A DNA stretch of 64,000 nucleotides from Acinetobacter lwoffii (GCF_024129355.1 NZ_JAMXXP010000001.1:186001-250000); one strand, 5' to 3'. Shown: positions 7,334-16,967, numbered from the stretch's first letter. The notes: generated from the sequence alone by a model not told the origin. Numbers and translations are program-made.

Positions 7334-9006
7334 CTTATGCAATCGAAGATATAGCGCCACTAATTAAAGAGTGGACGATCAATACACGTCTGCCTGAAAT
7401 CATTGAAGAGATGAAACGGCGCTATTACTACCGGATGCTGATAGAGCAGAATGAACTAAGTCGAGAGGCTGAAATCTACAAATGCAAGAATGATCCGGCT
7501 CACTGGTTTAATCACTGGGTATGGACTTATGACCCACGTGGTATGCCCTTTGGGTTGCCGGCCAATATTCCTTTTGTTTTACGTCCTGGTCAGGTTGAAC
7601 TCGTTGATTGGTTAATTGAACGAGAAAGTACCCAGACCCATGGCTTGATTGAAAAGAGCCGTGATGAAGGGATGTCCTATGTGGTGTTGGGCTTCTATCT
7701 GCACCGGTGGTTATTTGTTGAAGGCTTTGCGGGTGGCGTCGGTAGTCGTAAAGAAGATCTGGTGGATAAGAAAGGCGATCCGAAAACGTTACTGCACAAA
7801 TTCAGGGATATGTTTTCCAAGCTACCAGACTGGATGAAGCCTAAGGGCTTTGTCGAGAAAGTGCATGACAACTACATGCGAATCATCAACCCGGACAACG
7901 GCGCAACGGTTACGGGTGAGGCTGGTGACAATATTGGCCGTGGTGGTCGTACCACAATGTACTTTCTGGATGAATGGGCATTCGTAGAGCGGCAAGAAGC
8001 TGTTGATGCTGCCATTTCTCAAAACACAAACGTACATATCAAGGGATCTACACCAAACGGTATTGGGGACAAGTTTCACCAAGATCGTTTTAGTGGTCGT
8101 TACGCCGTTTTTACGATGGCATGGCGTGATAACCCAGATAAGAATTGGCAGGTCGAATTTAATGGCAAATTAATTTACCCCTGGTATGAAAAACAATTAG
8201 CCACTCTTGATGACATTGTTTTAGCTCAAGAGGTTGATATTGATTATGCCGCCTCGGTAGAAGGTGTGTTGATTCCATCAGCATGGGTACAAGCTGCCGT
8301 TGATGCTCATCTTGAATTAGATATTCAGCCGTCAGGTGAACGTATGGGTGCTCTTGATGTGGCAGATGAGGGTAAGGATAAGAACTCCTTTGCTGCACGT
8401 CATGGCATCGTACTGCAGTATTTGGACACTTGGTCAGGCGTTGGTGATGACATCTTTGGCACAACTCAGAAAGCTATTGATGCTTGTCTTGATCTACGTT
8501 TGAACTCGTTTTATTACGATGCCGATGGTCTTGGTGCTGGTGTACGTGGTGATGCCCGAGTCATTAATGAGCAAAATAGATCCAAAGGTATTCCGGAGAT
8601 CGAAGCAAATCCATTCCGAGGCTCAGGTGCGGTGCACAACCCGGAGCAGGAAATGGTTGAGGCGCGTAAAAACGTAGACTTCTTTGCCAATCTTAAAGCT
8701 CAGATGTGGTGGTCACTGCGCATCAGATTCCAGAATACTTATCGAGCTTTACAAGGTATGCAATATGACCCAGACAATCTTATTTCGCTCTCTACCAAAG
8801 ACATAAACAAGCAGGAGCTTGAACAGCTCAAGCGAGAGTTATCGCAACCCACTTATACAAAAAATGGTGCAGGCAAAATCCTAGTCAATAAGCAACCGGA
8901 CGGGGCCTTGTCTCCAAACCGAGCAGACGGCGTCATGATTTGCTTTAGTGATATCCGAGAGCGAAAACGGAAAAAACCTGCAGGTGCAGGTAGTCGAACC
9001 TATTAA
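7330..9006 (+). CDS. Terminase large subunit
   Basis: A 558-residue packaging motor with an ATPase domain (Walker A-like KSRDEGMSY near residue 113, Walker B TMYFLDEW near residue 211) and a C-terminal RNase-H-like nuclease domain beginning near residue 335 (GALDVADEGKD), with a second acidic strand FYYDADGLG near 395. It cuts concatemeric DNA and drives it into the prohead. The stop-start overlap with the small subunit indicates coupling. Confidence 0.93.
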   Translation: MTYAIEDIAPLIKEWTINTRLPEIIEEMKRRYYYRMLIEQNELSREAEIYKCKNDPAHWFNHWVWTYDPRGMPFGLPANIPFVLRPGQVELVDWLIERESTQTHGLIEKSRDEGMSYVVLGFYLHRWLFVEGFAGGVGSRKEDLVDKKGDPKTLLHKFRDMFSKLPDWMKPKGFVEKVHDNYMRIINPDNGATVTGEAGDNIGRGGRTTMYFLDEWAFVERQEAVDAAISQNTNVHIKGSTPNGIGDKFHQDRFSGRYAVFTMAWRDNPDKNWQVEFNGKLIYPWYEKQLATLDDIVLAQEVDIDYAASVEGVLIPSAWVQAAVDAHLELDIQPSGERMGALDVADEGKDKNSFAARHGIVLQYLDTWSGVGDDIFGTTQKAIDACLDLRLNSFYYDADGLGAGVRGDARVINEQNRSKGIPEIEANPFRGSGAVHNPEQEMVEARKNVDFFANLKAQMWWSLRIRFQNTYRALQGMQYDPDNLISLSTKDINKQELEQLKRELSQPTYTKNGAGKILVNKQPDGALSPNRADGVMICFSDIRERKRKKPAGAGSRTY

Positions 9007-9017
9007 AAGGAAAACAT

Positions 9018-10475
9018 ATGGCAAAGTCTAAAAAGGACAAAGCGTCAAAAAAGGCTTTGTCTTACGGCAATTTATACACTCAAGAGGCAGTCACTCAGTT
9101 TTTGGTGAATTTTGGCAAGCAACCAGATACGGATGAAGTGTTGCGCAAAGCGGGTATTACTCGTCATAGATTACGTGTATTGCTAGATGATGATGAGATT
9201 GCACAAGTAGTTGAAACACGGATTGATGCACTTTTAGCAACACCGTTGCGAATTGAACCAAATGATACGGATGAAGCGGAAAAGCTGAATCTCATCCTGA
9301 AAGAATGGTTCCATGAAATTGCGACTGCTGCCATGAGTGCACTGTTCTTCGGGTACTCGGTTCAGGAAGCTGTATATGAGTTAAAGCCGGAAGGTTATGT
9401 GGGTATCCAGTGGATTGGTGAAAAACCGATGCAGTGGTTTGAGCCTAAGAATGATGGTCGGCTAATCTATCGTCAGGATGGAAACAATGCAGAGCATGAG
9501 GTAGATCAAGCATTCAAATTCTTCTTAACACGTCGTAAAGCTACATACGAACAGCCATACGGTAAAGCACTATTAGCCACGCTGTATTGGTTATTCTTCT
9601 TTAAGCAGAATGGCTTCAAATTCTGGGCGAAATTTCTCGAACGTTTTGGAACACCAATCTTACTGGGTAAATGCAAAGATACTGAAACTGATGATATGAG
9701 CAGAGCCTTGTTAAAGGCTCATGCTCAAAGCGTATTGTCGATTGATGCAGATGATGATGTTCAGATTCTTTCTGCACCAGGAACAAACGGTTCTGCAGGT
9801 GCAGCATTCGAATCGTTCAATAATCAGCTGATTCGCCAGATCCAGAAAGTTGTACTAGGGCAGACACTTACCAGCGGGACTGATGGGAAGGGAAGCTACA
9901 GTCTTGGTCAAGTGCATGAAAATGTACGAATGGATAAGCTTAAATCTGATATTAGGCTTGTCACACCGACTTTACAGGCTGTGGTCAATGCTCTATGCGC
10001 TTTAAACGGTTGGGGTGATTATGAAGTAATGCTTGGTGAAAAGCCAAAACCGCTGAATAAGGATCAGGCTGAGCGTGATGTTCATTTAAAGAATGCTGGG
10101 GCCAACCTTTCTAAAGATTATTTTATTCGTGAGTACGGACTGCAGGATGGGGATCTGGTTGAGCAAACACAAACTGCCTTCAATCAATTCTCTGCAGTAC
10201 CTCACCAGGCATTCAACTTTAAGGCATCTGCAAACAAGCTCTCACCAGAGCAGCAGGAAGTTGAAGAGCTGACTGATGGTCAAGATGAATTGCAGTTACT
10301 GAAACCGGATCAGGTCAAGGAATTGGTATTCAAGTCTGATAGTCCTGAAAGTCTGGCTTATAACCTGATGCAGTTAATACCTGGTGCAACTCAAACACAG
10401 TTCACAGCCAATCTAGATCAGGCTTTGTATGCTGCAGATGTGTTGGGGTATGTGACAGCTCAGAATGGGAAGTAA
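9018..10475 (+). CDS. Portal protein (DUF935, Mu gp29-like)
   Basis: A 485-residue portal protein. The N-terminal Lys-rich start, the ARIEPNDTDEAEKLN-like region, FFGYSVQE and the GRLIYRQDG strand are family marks of DUF935. It forms the dodecameric ring at the capsid vertex through which DNA enters. An AAAGGAAAA ribosome site precedes the ATG. Followed four bases later by the gpF-like gene. Confidence 0.9.
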   Translation: MAKSKKDKASKKALSYGNLYTQEAVTQFLVNFGKQPDTDEVLRKAGITRHRLRVLLDDDEIAQVVETRIDALLATPLRIEPNDTDEAEKLNLILKEWFHEIATAAMSALFFGYSVQEAVYELKPEGYVGIQWIGEKPMQWFEPKNDGRLIYRQDGNNAEHEVDQAFKFFLTRRKATYEQPYGKALLATLYWLFFFKQNGFKFWAKFLERFGTPILLGKCKDTETDDMSRALLKAHAQSVLSIDADDDVQILSAPGTNGSAGAAFESFNNQLIRQIQKVVLGQTLTSGTDGKGSYSLGQVHENVRMDKLKSDIRLVTPTLQAVVNALCALNGWGDYEVMLGEKPKPLNKDQAERDVHLKNAGANLSKDYFIREYGLQDGDLVEQTQTAFNQFSAVPHQAFNFKASANKLSPEQQEVEELTDGQDELQLLKPDQVKELVFKSDSPESLAYNLMQLIPGATQTQFTANLDQALYAADVLGYVTAQNGK

Positions 10476-10478
10476 ACC

Positions 10479-11684
10479 ATGCAACCAGTCACATTCCTTG
10501 AGGCACTTCGGTTTGCTCACAGTAAAAAAATCGTGCTGCCTGATGAGTTTTATTCAATGGATCTAAAGACCCGGCAGATGGCAACTACGGTTAGTTTTCT
10601 ATCGAGTCTTGAGCAAATTGAGACTGTCATCAAGGCGGTGAATAAATCGATTGCCGACGGCGGTACTTTTAAAGATTTTCAGAAGCTCATTGAAGAATCT
10701 GAAATCATTCTGCCAAAGCACTACCTGGACAATGTATTTCGTACCAATATCCAGAGTGCGTACGGTCATGGGCGGTGGCAACAACAGCAACGAAATAAGG
10801 CTAAGCGCTCGTACCTAATGTACTCGGCTATCGATGATAGTCGCGTACGTCCTGCTCATTTAGCTTTGAATCGTATCGTACTGCCGATTGATCATCCATT
10901 CTGGTTGACACATTATCCTCCAACGGGTTTCCGCTGTAGATGCACGTGCGTAGCTTTAACAGAGAAGCAGGCATTGAAATACGGCATTACACCTGATGAT
11001 CAGTTGCCTGAAATTGCCGAGGCTTTGGATTGGAGTTCTCACCCATTGCAGTTTGGTGAACTTGAATCACTGGTGGATAAGAAAATCAGTGCTTCAAGTC
11101 TGGATAAGGAGTATCTCCTCGAGCAGAAGGAAGTCATCAGGGCAGAATGGACGGCGAGTAAAAAGCTCACCAGTCTATTTGCGCCGATGGATGATAAGGC
11201 TCGGGACCTATTCGATACGGTGGCCAATACGGTAATTCCACTTGATCCAAGTATTCGGCCAAGTGCGATCCGTACCTTTCTAGACTATGTGCAAGGAAAT
11301 GATGCCGCACTGACTGGCTATTTAAACTCTGCTACAGGCTCACTAGCTGATGATGTTTTGAAACGATGGTTAGTTGATGACATGAAAGCCATTCAAGTCG
11401 TGGCAAGCAATACAGCTTCAACCGTGGTGGGTGCTGCGACACTTAATCAAGTAGCGGCTTATCAGGTAGGGCAAACAGTTCAATTGAATACGCCGTTGCT
11501 GATGGCTGATACAGCTTCAGATATCGTGATTAAGATTGAGAATGCTCAAGGGCTCGGTATTGACCTAGACATGCTAAATGCTGGCAACGGCGTTCTCATG
11601 CCGATGGGATTATCTTTTGAAGTGGTTTCGATTGAAGCGGTGGAAGGGCAGATGATTTATACACTCAAAGCCTTGGTCAACTAA
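10479..11684 (+). CDS. Minor head protein, Mu gpF-like
   Basis: A 401-residue head morphogenesis protein. The region about 90-165 carries the SPP1-gp7/Mu-F signature: FRTNIQSAYGHGRW, then DDSRVRPAHLALN and FRCRCTCVALT with paired Cys. It is needed for assembly of DNA-filled heads. The C-terminal 200 residues are specific and contain a helical stretch with repeated Ala and Val. Always found next to the portal gene in this phage type. Confidence 0.88.
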   Translation: MQPVTFLEALRFAHSKKIVLPDEFYSMDLKTRQMATTVSFLSSLEQIETVIKAVNKSIADGGTFKDFQKLIEESEIILPKHYLDNVFRTNIQSAYGHGRWQQQQRNKAKRSYLMYSAIDDSRVRPAHLALNRIVLPIDHPFWLTHYPPTGFRCRCTCVALTEKQALKYGITPDDQLPEIAEALDWSSHPLQFGELESLVDKKISASSLDKEYLLEQKEVIRAEWTASKKLTSLFAPMDDKARDLFDTVANTVIPLDPSIRPSAIRTFLDYVQGNDAALTGYLNSATGSLADDVLKRWLVDDMKAIQVVASNTASTVVGAATLNQVAAYQVGQTVQLNTPLLMADTASDIVIKIENAQGLGIDLDMLNAGNGVLMPMGLSFEVVSIEAVEGQMIYTLKALVN

Positions 11685-11708
11685 TTTACATATTCAACTT
11701 TGAGCACC

Positions 11709-11728
11709 TTCGGGTGCTTTTTTATTGG
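11709..11728 (+). terminator. Hairpin terminator with TTCG loop
   Basis: AGCACC-TTCG-GGTGCT followed by six T. It lies inside the late operon and may attenuate expression of the head genes downstream. Confidence 0.65.
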
Positions 11729-11738
11729 AGCATGAAAA

Positions 11739-12701
11739 ATGCCAGATCCAAATGAAGAACGGCTGAAGTATTTATTTAATGCCTCTGCGATTGAGGTACC
11801 CAAAGCCGTGGAAGGGCAGAAACGGAAATTTAAAGGCACTGCTTATGCCGGTGGTCGTGTAGATGGTCACTGGTATTGGGGGCGCTCCGGTGTGGTCTTT
11901 GATCTTGATGGAATTGAGATTGATAAGCCGACAGCCTTACTTGAAGAACACTTCGGCTCAAGTCGAATTGGTGTCGTTCAAACCGTGGATACAAACGGAA
12001 AGATTGATGTATCAGGTGATTTCCTTACAAACGCCAAAGCACAGGAAATTGTCCAGGACTCTGATGACGGTTTCCCGTTCCAGATGTCGATGATGATTGA
12101 TCCGGGATCGATTGAAGAAGTGTCTCAAGGCAAAACGGTCACTGTAAATGGTCAGTCGTTTGAAGGCCCAATCACCATCTTCCGTCAAAACCGTATTCGT
12201 GAATTTACGATCTGCTCGACTGGTGCTGATCGCAACACATCAATTAAAGCCTTCTCGGGCAAAACCAATCCAAACCCAACCAAAGAGGACACCAACGTGA
12301 CCGAATTAGAAAAAGCACAACAGGCCAAAGAGCAGGCAGAGCGTGAACGTGATAATGCCCTAGCTGAACTTAAGCAATTCAAAGCACAAAAGCGTGCTGA
12401 TGAAATTGCAGCTTTAGAAACTGAGCTGAAAACACAGTTTAGTGCTGAAGATAAAACAGCTTATACCGATATGGATGATTCAGTTTTTGCCTTCACGGCC
12501 AAGCAACTTCGTCAGTTCTCGGCAGGTAGCCAACAGCCGCCAGCTACACCACAGGCACAACAAACACCAAGTGTGAATCCAGCATTTGCTCACCTGTTTA
12601 GCCACCAAGCTAATCCGGGGCAAGGTGGCCAGTCGAATAATACCGACACTCACAAATTCACTTCAGGTGCACAAGCATTTGCAGAACAAAAGGGGAAATA
12701 A
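11739..12701 (+). CDS. Head maturation protease with scaffold-like C-terminus
   Basis: A 320-residue protein. Residues about 1-175 hold a prohead-protease-like domain (EEHFGSSRIGVV, FPFQMSMMIDPGSIEE, REFTICSTGADRNTSI); in this class the catalytic residues are His in EEHFG and Ser in the S/T-rich strand. Residues about 188-235 form a coiled coil of Lys, Glu, Ala and Gln, and the tail is Gln-Pro-rich. This arrangement, protease fused to scaffold, is common in phages with this capsid type. Strong KxxxKGTAYAGG start pattern. Confidence 0.75.
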   Translation: MPDPNEERLKYLFNASAIEVPKAVEGQKRKFKGTAYAGGRVDGHWYWGRSGVVFDLDGIEIDKPTALLEEHFGSSRIGVVQTVDTNGKIDVSGDFLTNAKAQEIVQDSDDGFPFQMSMMIDPGSIEEVSQGKTVTVNGQSFEGPITIFRQNRIREFTICSTGADRNTSIKAFSGKTNPNPTKEDTNVTELEKAQQAKEQAERERDNALAELKQFKAQKRADEIAALETELKTQFSAEDKTAYTDMDDSVFAFTAKQLRQFSAGSQQPPATPQAQQTPSVNPAFAHLFSHQANPGQGGQSNNTDTHKFTSGAQAFAEQKGK

Positions 12702-12704
12702 TTC

Positions 12705-13079
12705 ATGGCTATTCACTATGTACCGCCTATTTCAGTCACATCAAAACGGCTGATCCTGGACAATGAAAAATTACGTCGTGCTAATGCCAAGGTGCCAACC
12801 GCCACAGCATTTAAATATGGCGATCTTTTAACGCTGTCAGATACCAATGTGCTGGCTCATGCTGTAGATGAAAAAACATGGGATGTAATTTGTGGTCAGG
12901 ATGTGTCGGCTGCAGAGGCGACGATCAAGGCCGCTGATGGGATCGAAATCCCAGTGTATTACGGCGGAGTGTTCAGTATTGAAGCTGTATCTGTAAATGG
13001 AACCTTGCTGACTACTGCTCAATACGATGCAGCGCGTGCACAGGCAACTAAAAACAAAATCGAACTTTCTAAGGTGTAA
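12705..13079 (+). CDS. Head decoration protein (lambda gpD-like)
   Basis: A 124-residue protein between the protease and the major capsid protein, as lambda D is. It has the expected beta-rich pattern and an internal YGDLLTLSD and GVFSIEAVSVNG arrangement typical of D-family trimers that stabilise the expanded capsid. Confidence 0.8.
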   Translation: MAIHYVPPISVTSKRLILDNEKLRRANAKVPTATAFKYGDLLTLSDTNVLAHAVDEKTWDVICGQDVSAAEATIKAADGIEIPVYYGGVFSIEAVSVNGTLLTTAQYDAARAQATKNKIELSKV

Positions 13080-13084
13080 TTAAC

Positions 13085-14164
13085 ATGCCACAGTCTTTTA
13101 ATCTTGAGGGCACTCCGCTCGAACTTCTTGATGTGGGTGAACTCGCACTGATTCACTCGAATTACCGTCCGATGGATACCTGGCTTTTAGACAAGCTTTT
13201 CCCAAATCGCCCGTTATTCACCCGTGATGATGTACCTTTGGCTGAAGTATCTGCCGAACATGATCTGGCACCACTGGTATCTCCGCAACAGCCTGGTAAG
13301 CCATTTGATACCACCCAATCTGGTGAAGTACGCCATGTTAAACCGGCTTACTACAAGCCAAAAAACCAAGTCACTCCGGCTGAAACTTTTGAAATTGCCT
13401 TGCTTGAGCGCTTACGTACTGCAGGTATCATCTCAACTGGTAACCAGCGACTATCTGAGCAAGAGCAAATGATCATTGCTCAAATCTCGGTAATGAAGCG
13501 CAACCATGATGCAATTGATAACTCTGTCATGATGATGGCGATTGATTTACTGAAAAATGGTAAATACGAGCTTCAATCAGATGATTATGAATACAACCTG
13601 GTGGATTACCGTCGTGATGCATCTTTGACATTTACGCCATTAACCAAATGGAATGAAGCGGGTGCTAAACCAGTAACTGATATCCGCACTATGCTTGAAC
13701 GTCAATTGGCTGCTGATGGTGGTGAAGCCAAGCTGTCTGTTATGTCTGGCTTGGTTTGGGCAGCTCTCTGGAACAATGAAGAGTTTAAGAAAGAGTTCAT
13801 CACGCCGTATGCCGGTATTTCTGTTCCAGTGAATCCAAGCTTTGGTGTCAAAGAATCTGCAACATTCAAAGGTACTTTTGATGGAATCGAATTCTGGGTA
13901 TATGACGCAACTTACCGCAACAAGGGCAAGGTGAATCGTTTTATTCCTAAGGATTACTTCTCTTTGATCTCTGATACCAATGGTTCAGTTGCTCACTGTA
14001 AGATTAAAAACATGCTGGCCAACGGCGTTGCTCAGCAATACTTTGATCGTCAGTGGTACTGCGAAGATCCAAGCGGCATCATGCTGATGACTGAATCTGC
14101 TCCACTGGTTGTGCCGTCTAACAAGAACGGTGTCGTTGGTGGTACTGGCTTTATCACCCTATAA
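13085..14164 (+). CDS. Major capsid protein (gpE family)
   Basis: A 359-residue major capsid protein of the lambda E type. The N-terminal NYRPMDTWLLDKLFPN and VRHVKPAYYKPKNQ segments, the central VDYRRDASL strand and the C-terminal SGIMLMTESAPLVVPSNKN are family hallmarks. It should be among the most abundant late products. Gene order decoration-capsid-connector fits. Confidence 0.92.
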   Translation: MPQSFNLEGTPLELLDVGELALIHSNYRPMDTWLLDKLFPNRPLFTRDDVPLAEVSAEHDLAPLVSPQQPGKPFDTTQSGEVRHVKPAYYKPKNQVTPAETFEIALLERLRTAGIISTGNQRLSEQEQMIIAQISVMKRNHDAIDNSVMMMAIDLLKNGKYELQSDDYEYNLVDYRRDASLTFTPLTKWNEAGAKPVTDIRTMLERQLAADGGEAKLSVMSGLVWAALWNNEEFKKEFITPYAGISVPVNPSFGVKESATFKGTFDGIEFWVYDATYRNKGKVNRFIPKDYFSLISDTNGSVAHCKIKNMLANGVAQQYFDRQWYCEDPSGIMLMTESAPLVVPSNKNGVVGGTGFITL

Positions 14165-14174
14165 GGAGCAAGAC

Positions 14175-14534
14175 ATGCCGAAGTACACAGCAAAACAATC
14201 CATCGGGCATTTTATGCCGGGTGATGAAATCAAAGGGCTTGAAGCTAAACAACTTCAGGCCCTTTTAGCATCTGGGGCTATTGAAGAATATCAAGAGCCT
14301 GAAGAACCTAAGGCAGATGGTACTGCTACACGCTTGGCTGAGCTTGAAAAGGCCAATGCTGAACTAACAGCAGCAAATAAAACCTTAACCGAAGCCAATC
14401 AGACAGCAGCTGCTGACAAGGCAAAGGTAGATCAAGAAGTTACCGAGCTAAAAGCAAAAGTGGCTGAAATGGAAAAGGTGAAACCTGCTGCAAAACCTAA
14501 AGCAGACCCAAAGCCTGCTGACGATGCCAAGTAG
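14175..14534 (+). CDS. Hypothetical head-region protein, coiled coil
   Basis: A 119-residue protein. ATG 14175 has AAGGAG just upstream. The N-terminal 40 residues (KYTAKQSIGHFMPGDEIKG and following) are paralogous to the 56-residue protein at 15906; the remaining part is a long Ala-Glu-Lys coiled coil followed by a Lys-Pro-Ala tail. It may be a structural accessory or a head-tail joining component. Function unknown. Confidence 0.65.
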   Translation: MPKYTAKQSIGHFMPGDEIKGLEAKQLQALLASGAIEEYQEPEEPKADGTATRLAELEKANAELTAANKTLTEANQTAAADKAKVDQEVTELKAKVAEMEKVKPAAKPKADPKPADDAK

Positions 14535-14541
14535 GTGATTT

Positions 14542-14994
14542 ATGTATGCGACTGAAGCAGATTTGGTCGCACGATTTGGGGCTTCAATTGAGAACCTGAA
14601 ATTGATGTATGAAGATGCAGCAAAAGGTTCTCAAGCAATTAATGATGCAATCCAGGATGCAATGGAGGAGATTAATGGTCATATCGGTGGTCGTTATCCT
14701 TTGCCGCTTCCCAATGTGCCGAGTAATTTAAAGCGTATGGCGTGTGATATTGCACGTTACCGCCTTCATTTTGAGCAGCCAACCGATGAGGTGCGAAAAC
14801 GCTATGAAGATGCAATTGCATTCCTAAAGCGTGTGGCTGACAACAAAGCACATTTGCAGATTCAGTTACCTGAAACAAACCAGATCGTGGATGACCAACC
14901 TAAAGGACGACCTTCAACGGCGCCAGTCGGCACTTCGTATACCGGTGGTGTATTTGGGGATTCTATCCTGGATCAGATGCCCAGCATGAAGTGA
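14542..14994 (+). CDS. Head-tail connector (DUF1320, Mu gp36-like)
   Basis: A 150-residue protein with the DUF1320 start (MYATEADLVARFG) and the GHIGGRYPLPLPNVP motif near residues 47-61. It is the adaptor that links the portal to the tail connector ring. The position right after the capsid genes fits. Confidence 0.87.
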   Translation: MYATEADLVARFGASIENLKLMYEDAAKGSQAINDAIQDAMEEINGHIGGRYPLPLPNVPSNLKRMACDIARYRLHFEQPTDEVRKRYEDAIAFLKRVADNKAHLQIQLPETNQIVDDQPKGRPSTAPVGTSYTGGVFGDSILDQMPSMK

Positions 14995-15001
14995 GGTGTT
15001 T

Positions 15002-15499
15002 ATGGCTTTCGCAATAACCATTCAGGCTGATAGTTCACCTATTGAAGCAGTGCTTAAGCAATTAGGTAGCTTTGACTCATTAAAGGCTCAGTTATTTGAT
15101 GAGATCGGTGCTGGGCTTGAAAGTAGTGTCCACAATCGGTTTTTAACCGGTACTGATGTTGATGGTAACCCGTGGAAGATTTCATGGCGTGCACGTATGC
15201 AGGGTGGCGAGACGCTGCGCGATACTGGCCGCCTAATGAATTCCTACACACACAATGTACTTTCAAGTGGTGTGGAAGTGGGTACAGATGTTGCGTACGC
15301 GCCACATCTGCATTACGGCGCAACAATCCTACCTAAGAATGGCCAATACATCACTTTTGCAGTGGGTGGCCAATATCGGAAAGTTAAGCAGTCGATTCTA
15401 CCGCCTCGAACTCAACTCGGCCTTGATGCTGAAGATGAGGTTATGGTTTTGGATATTGTTGGGAGTTTTATAGATGAGCACCTTCTTCGCGGTGCGTGA
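15002..15499 (+). CDS. Phage virion morphogenesis protein (Mu gpG-like)
   Basis: A 165-residue protein with the family pattern NRFLTGTDVDGNPWKI followed by LRDTGRLMNSY and YAPHLHYGATI. It belongs to the tail-completion/virion morphogenesis group. I chose ATG 15002, preceded by GAGG; GTG 14996 lies too close to that site. It overlaps the next gene by 26 bases. Confidence 0.83.
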   Translation: MAFAITIQADSSPIEAVLKQLGSFDSLKAQLFDEIGAGLESSVHNRFLTGTDVDGNPWKISWRARMQGGETLRDTGRLMNSYTHNVLSSGVEVGTDVAYAPHLHYGATILPKNGQYITFAVGGQYRKVKQSILPPRTQLGLDAEDEVMVLDIVGSFIDEHLLRGA

Positions 15500-15896
15500 T
15501 GAGATTGCAGAAAAACTGAAAGAGATTCCAGAATTTCTAAAGATCTATACGCCGTTGAATTCAGTCAGCGTAACAGAGATGTCGCAAGTCACGCCGTCGG
15601 CACACGTCAATTTTGTCCGTATAGATAAAAAGGCAAGTGCAGGTCGTGGAAGCATCAACCAGATCGGCCAGCAATGGGCGGTTACGGTGGCGTGTCGCAA
15701 TGCTCAATCTCAAATGACCGATGGACGTGCTGTAAGTGATGAAGCGGGGCTTTTGACTGAGAAGGTGATTCAACTGCTTTCCGGTTGGCAGCCTCAAGCA
15801 TCACGCACGACACTGGATTTCATATCGGTTCGGGATGGTTATAGTCCGGGCTTTGCATACATCACGATTATTTTTGAATCACAAAAATTCATTTAG
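15474..15896 (+). CDS. Tail terminator-like protein (Mu gp37-like)
   Basis: A 140-residue protein with the gp37/DUF1834-type layout: N-terminal FFAVRDEIAEKLKEI helix, then four beta strands with QQWAVTVACRN in the centre. It probably caps the tail tube and joins it to the head. It begins inside the previous gene, suggesting coupled translation. Confidence 0.72.
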   Translation: MSTFFAVRDEIAEKLKEIPEFLKIYTPLNSVSVTEMSQVTPSAHVNFVRIDKKASAGRGSINQIGQQWAVTVACRNAQSQMTDGRAVSDEAGLLTEKVIQLLSGWQPQASRTTLDFISVRDGYSPGFAYITIIFESQKFI

Positions 15897-15905
15897 GAGC
15901 CAGTC

Positions 15906-16076
15906 ATGGCAAAACAATATAAGGCATTACAGCCTGTCGGTCGCTTTAAAAAAGGTGATGTAGTCGGCGGACTGGACGATGCTCAAATTAAAAAATTAGT
16001 GGCAGATGGTGTGATTCAGGAAGTGCCTGAAGCTAAAGCTGCTCCAGCCAAGAAAACCACAGGGGATGAAAAGTAA
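15906..16076 (+). CDS. Small paralogue of the 14175 protein
   Basis: A 56-residue protein with a GGAGCC ribosome region. Its first 35 residues (QYKALQPVGRFKKGDVV and on) align with residues 3-38 of the protein at 14175; the tail is Ala-Lys-Pro-rich in both. Its stop overlaps the start of the major tail protein (TAATG). Function unknown; it may be a tail-tube or joining accessory. Confidence 0.68.
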   Translation: MAKQYKALQPVGRFKKGDVVGGLDDAQIKKLVADGVIQEVPEAKAAPAKKTTGDEK

Positions 16077-16819
16077 TGGTTAAATCAGATTTAATCTCGC
16101 TTCAAGGCGAGCTTCATTTGGCGAAGATGGTTAATAGTGTGCCATCTGCCTTATTGCCCGTTGGTAATACACCGGAATTGCAGATCGCAATCTCTAGTGA
16201 ATCCACTGATCACTATGAAAGTAAAACCGGCCTCCGTGCTAAGGATGCGGTACTACGCAAACAAACTGCAGTGGCTATCTCTGGTACGCTTGAAGAAGTA
16301 ACAAAGCAAAACTTAGCAATGGTCCTAAGTGGCAAATCAATCGAAATCCCTGAAACTCAGCTGACTGATATTACTCTGGGTGCTGTAGAAGCTGGCGCCA
16401 TGATTGACTTAGGACATCGTAATTTAAGTGAAGTGGATTTTAAAGACAGCTCGGATGTTGCCATCACTTCAGATAAATATGTACTGGATGCTGTTTACGG
16501 CACAGTCATTTTTAATGAAGCTATTGTTGGTTCAGTTAAGTTTTCTGCCAAAGCCGGTGCTAAGACACGTACTACAATTGCAACTAACCTAGGCAATGAA
16601 TATCGCTTGCTGTTTAAAGGCATTGATACTGTTACAGGCGATAAGGTGATCTTAACTTTATGGCGCGTCGAATTTTCGCCAGATACCGAGTTTGATCTAA
16701 TTCATGAGGACTTCGGATCTTATTCAATTGAAGGTGAAGCACTGGCAGATATCTCTAAAGCTAATGATGAAGAGCTAAGTGTATTTGGTCATATTGAGCG
16801 TTTTAGCGTAGCTGCATAA
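16076..16819 (+). CDS. Major tail (tube) protein
   Basis: A 247-residue beta-rich protein in the position of the siphovirus tail tube gene. The central YVLDAVYGTVIF and C-terminal LWRVEFSPDTEFDLI, GSYSIEGEALAD segments match tube proteins. A strong terminator follows, as is usual after this highly expressed gene. Confidence 0.82.
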   Translation: MVKSDLISLQGELHLAKMVNSVPSALLPVGNTPELQIAISSESTDHYESKTGLRAKDAVLRKQTAVAISGTLEEVTKQNLAMVLSGKSIEIPETQLTDITLGAVEAGAMIDLGHRNLSEVDFKDSSDVAITSDKYVLDAVYGTVIFNEAIVGSVKFSAKAGAKTRTTIATNLGNEYRLLFKGIDTVTGDKVILTLWRVEFSPDTEFDLIHEDFGSYSIEGEALADISKANDEELSVFGHIERFSVAA

Positions 16820-16833
16820 ACCCATAAACCATA

Positions 16834-16880
16834 CAGGCACAAAGAACTCCACGGCGCTATGCGTCTTTTTTTGTGCCTGC
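16834..16880 (+). terminator. Terminator after major tail gene
   Basis: Two nested stems: GGCGC-TAT-GCGTC followed by seven T, enclosed by CAGGCACAAA pairing with TTTGTGCCTG. Confidence 0.75.
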
Positions 16881-16944
16881 CTTATAGTAATAAGTCTTAA
16901 AACATTTAAGATGAAACTTAATAAATAGTAAAAAATAAAGATTA

Positions 16945-16967
16945 TGTAATCTTTTGTTATTCTAATT
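16945..16967 (+). promoter_or_regulatory. Shared element upstream of first TM peptide
   Basis: TGTAATCTTTTGTTATTCTA lies about 60 bases before the 25-residue peptide gene. Almost the same word (TGTAATCTTTATGTTATTAA) occurs at 18084-18103, before the 32-residue peptide gene. It is likely a duplicated promoter or regulator site; TATTCT could be the -10 box. Confidence 0.4.

Noticed and set aside
8159..8464. 101-codon reverse frame inside the large terminase gene
   Set aside because: Shadow of a well-identified gene; His and Gln-rich composition typical of antisense frames.
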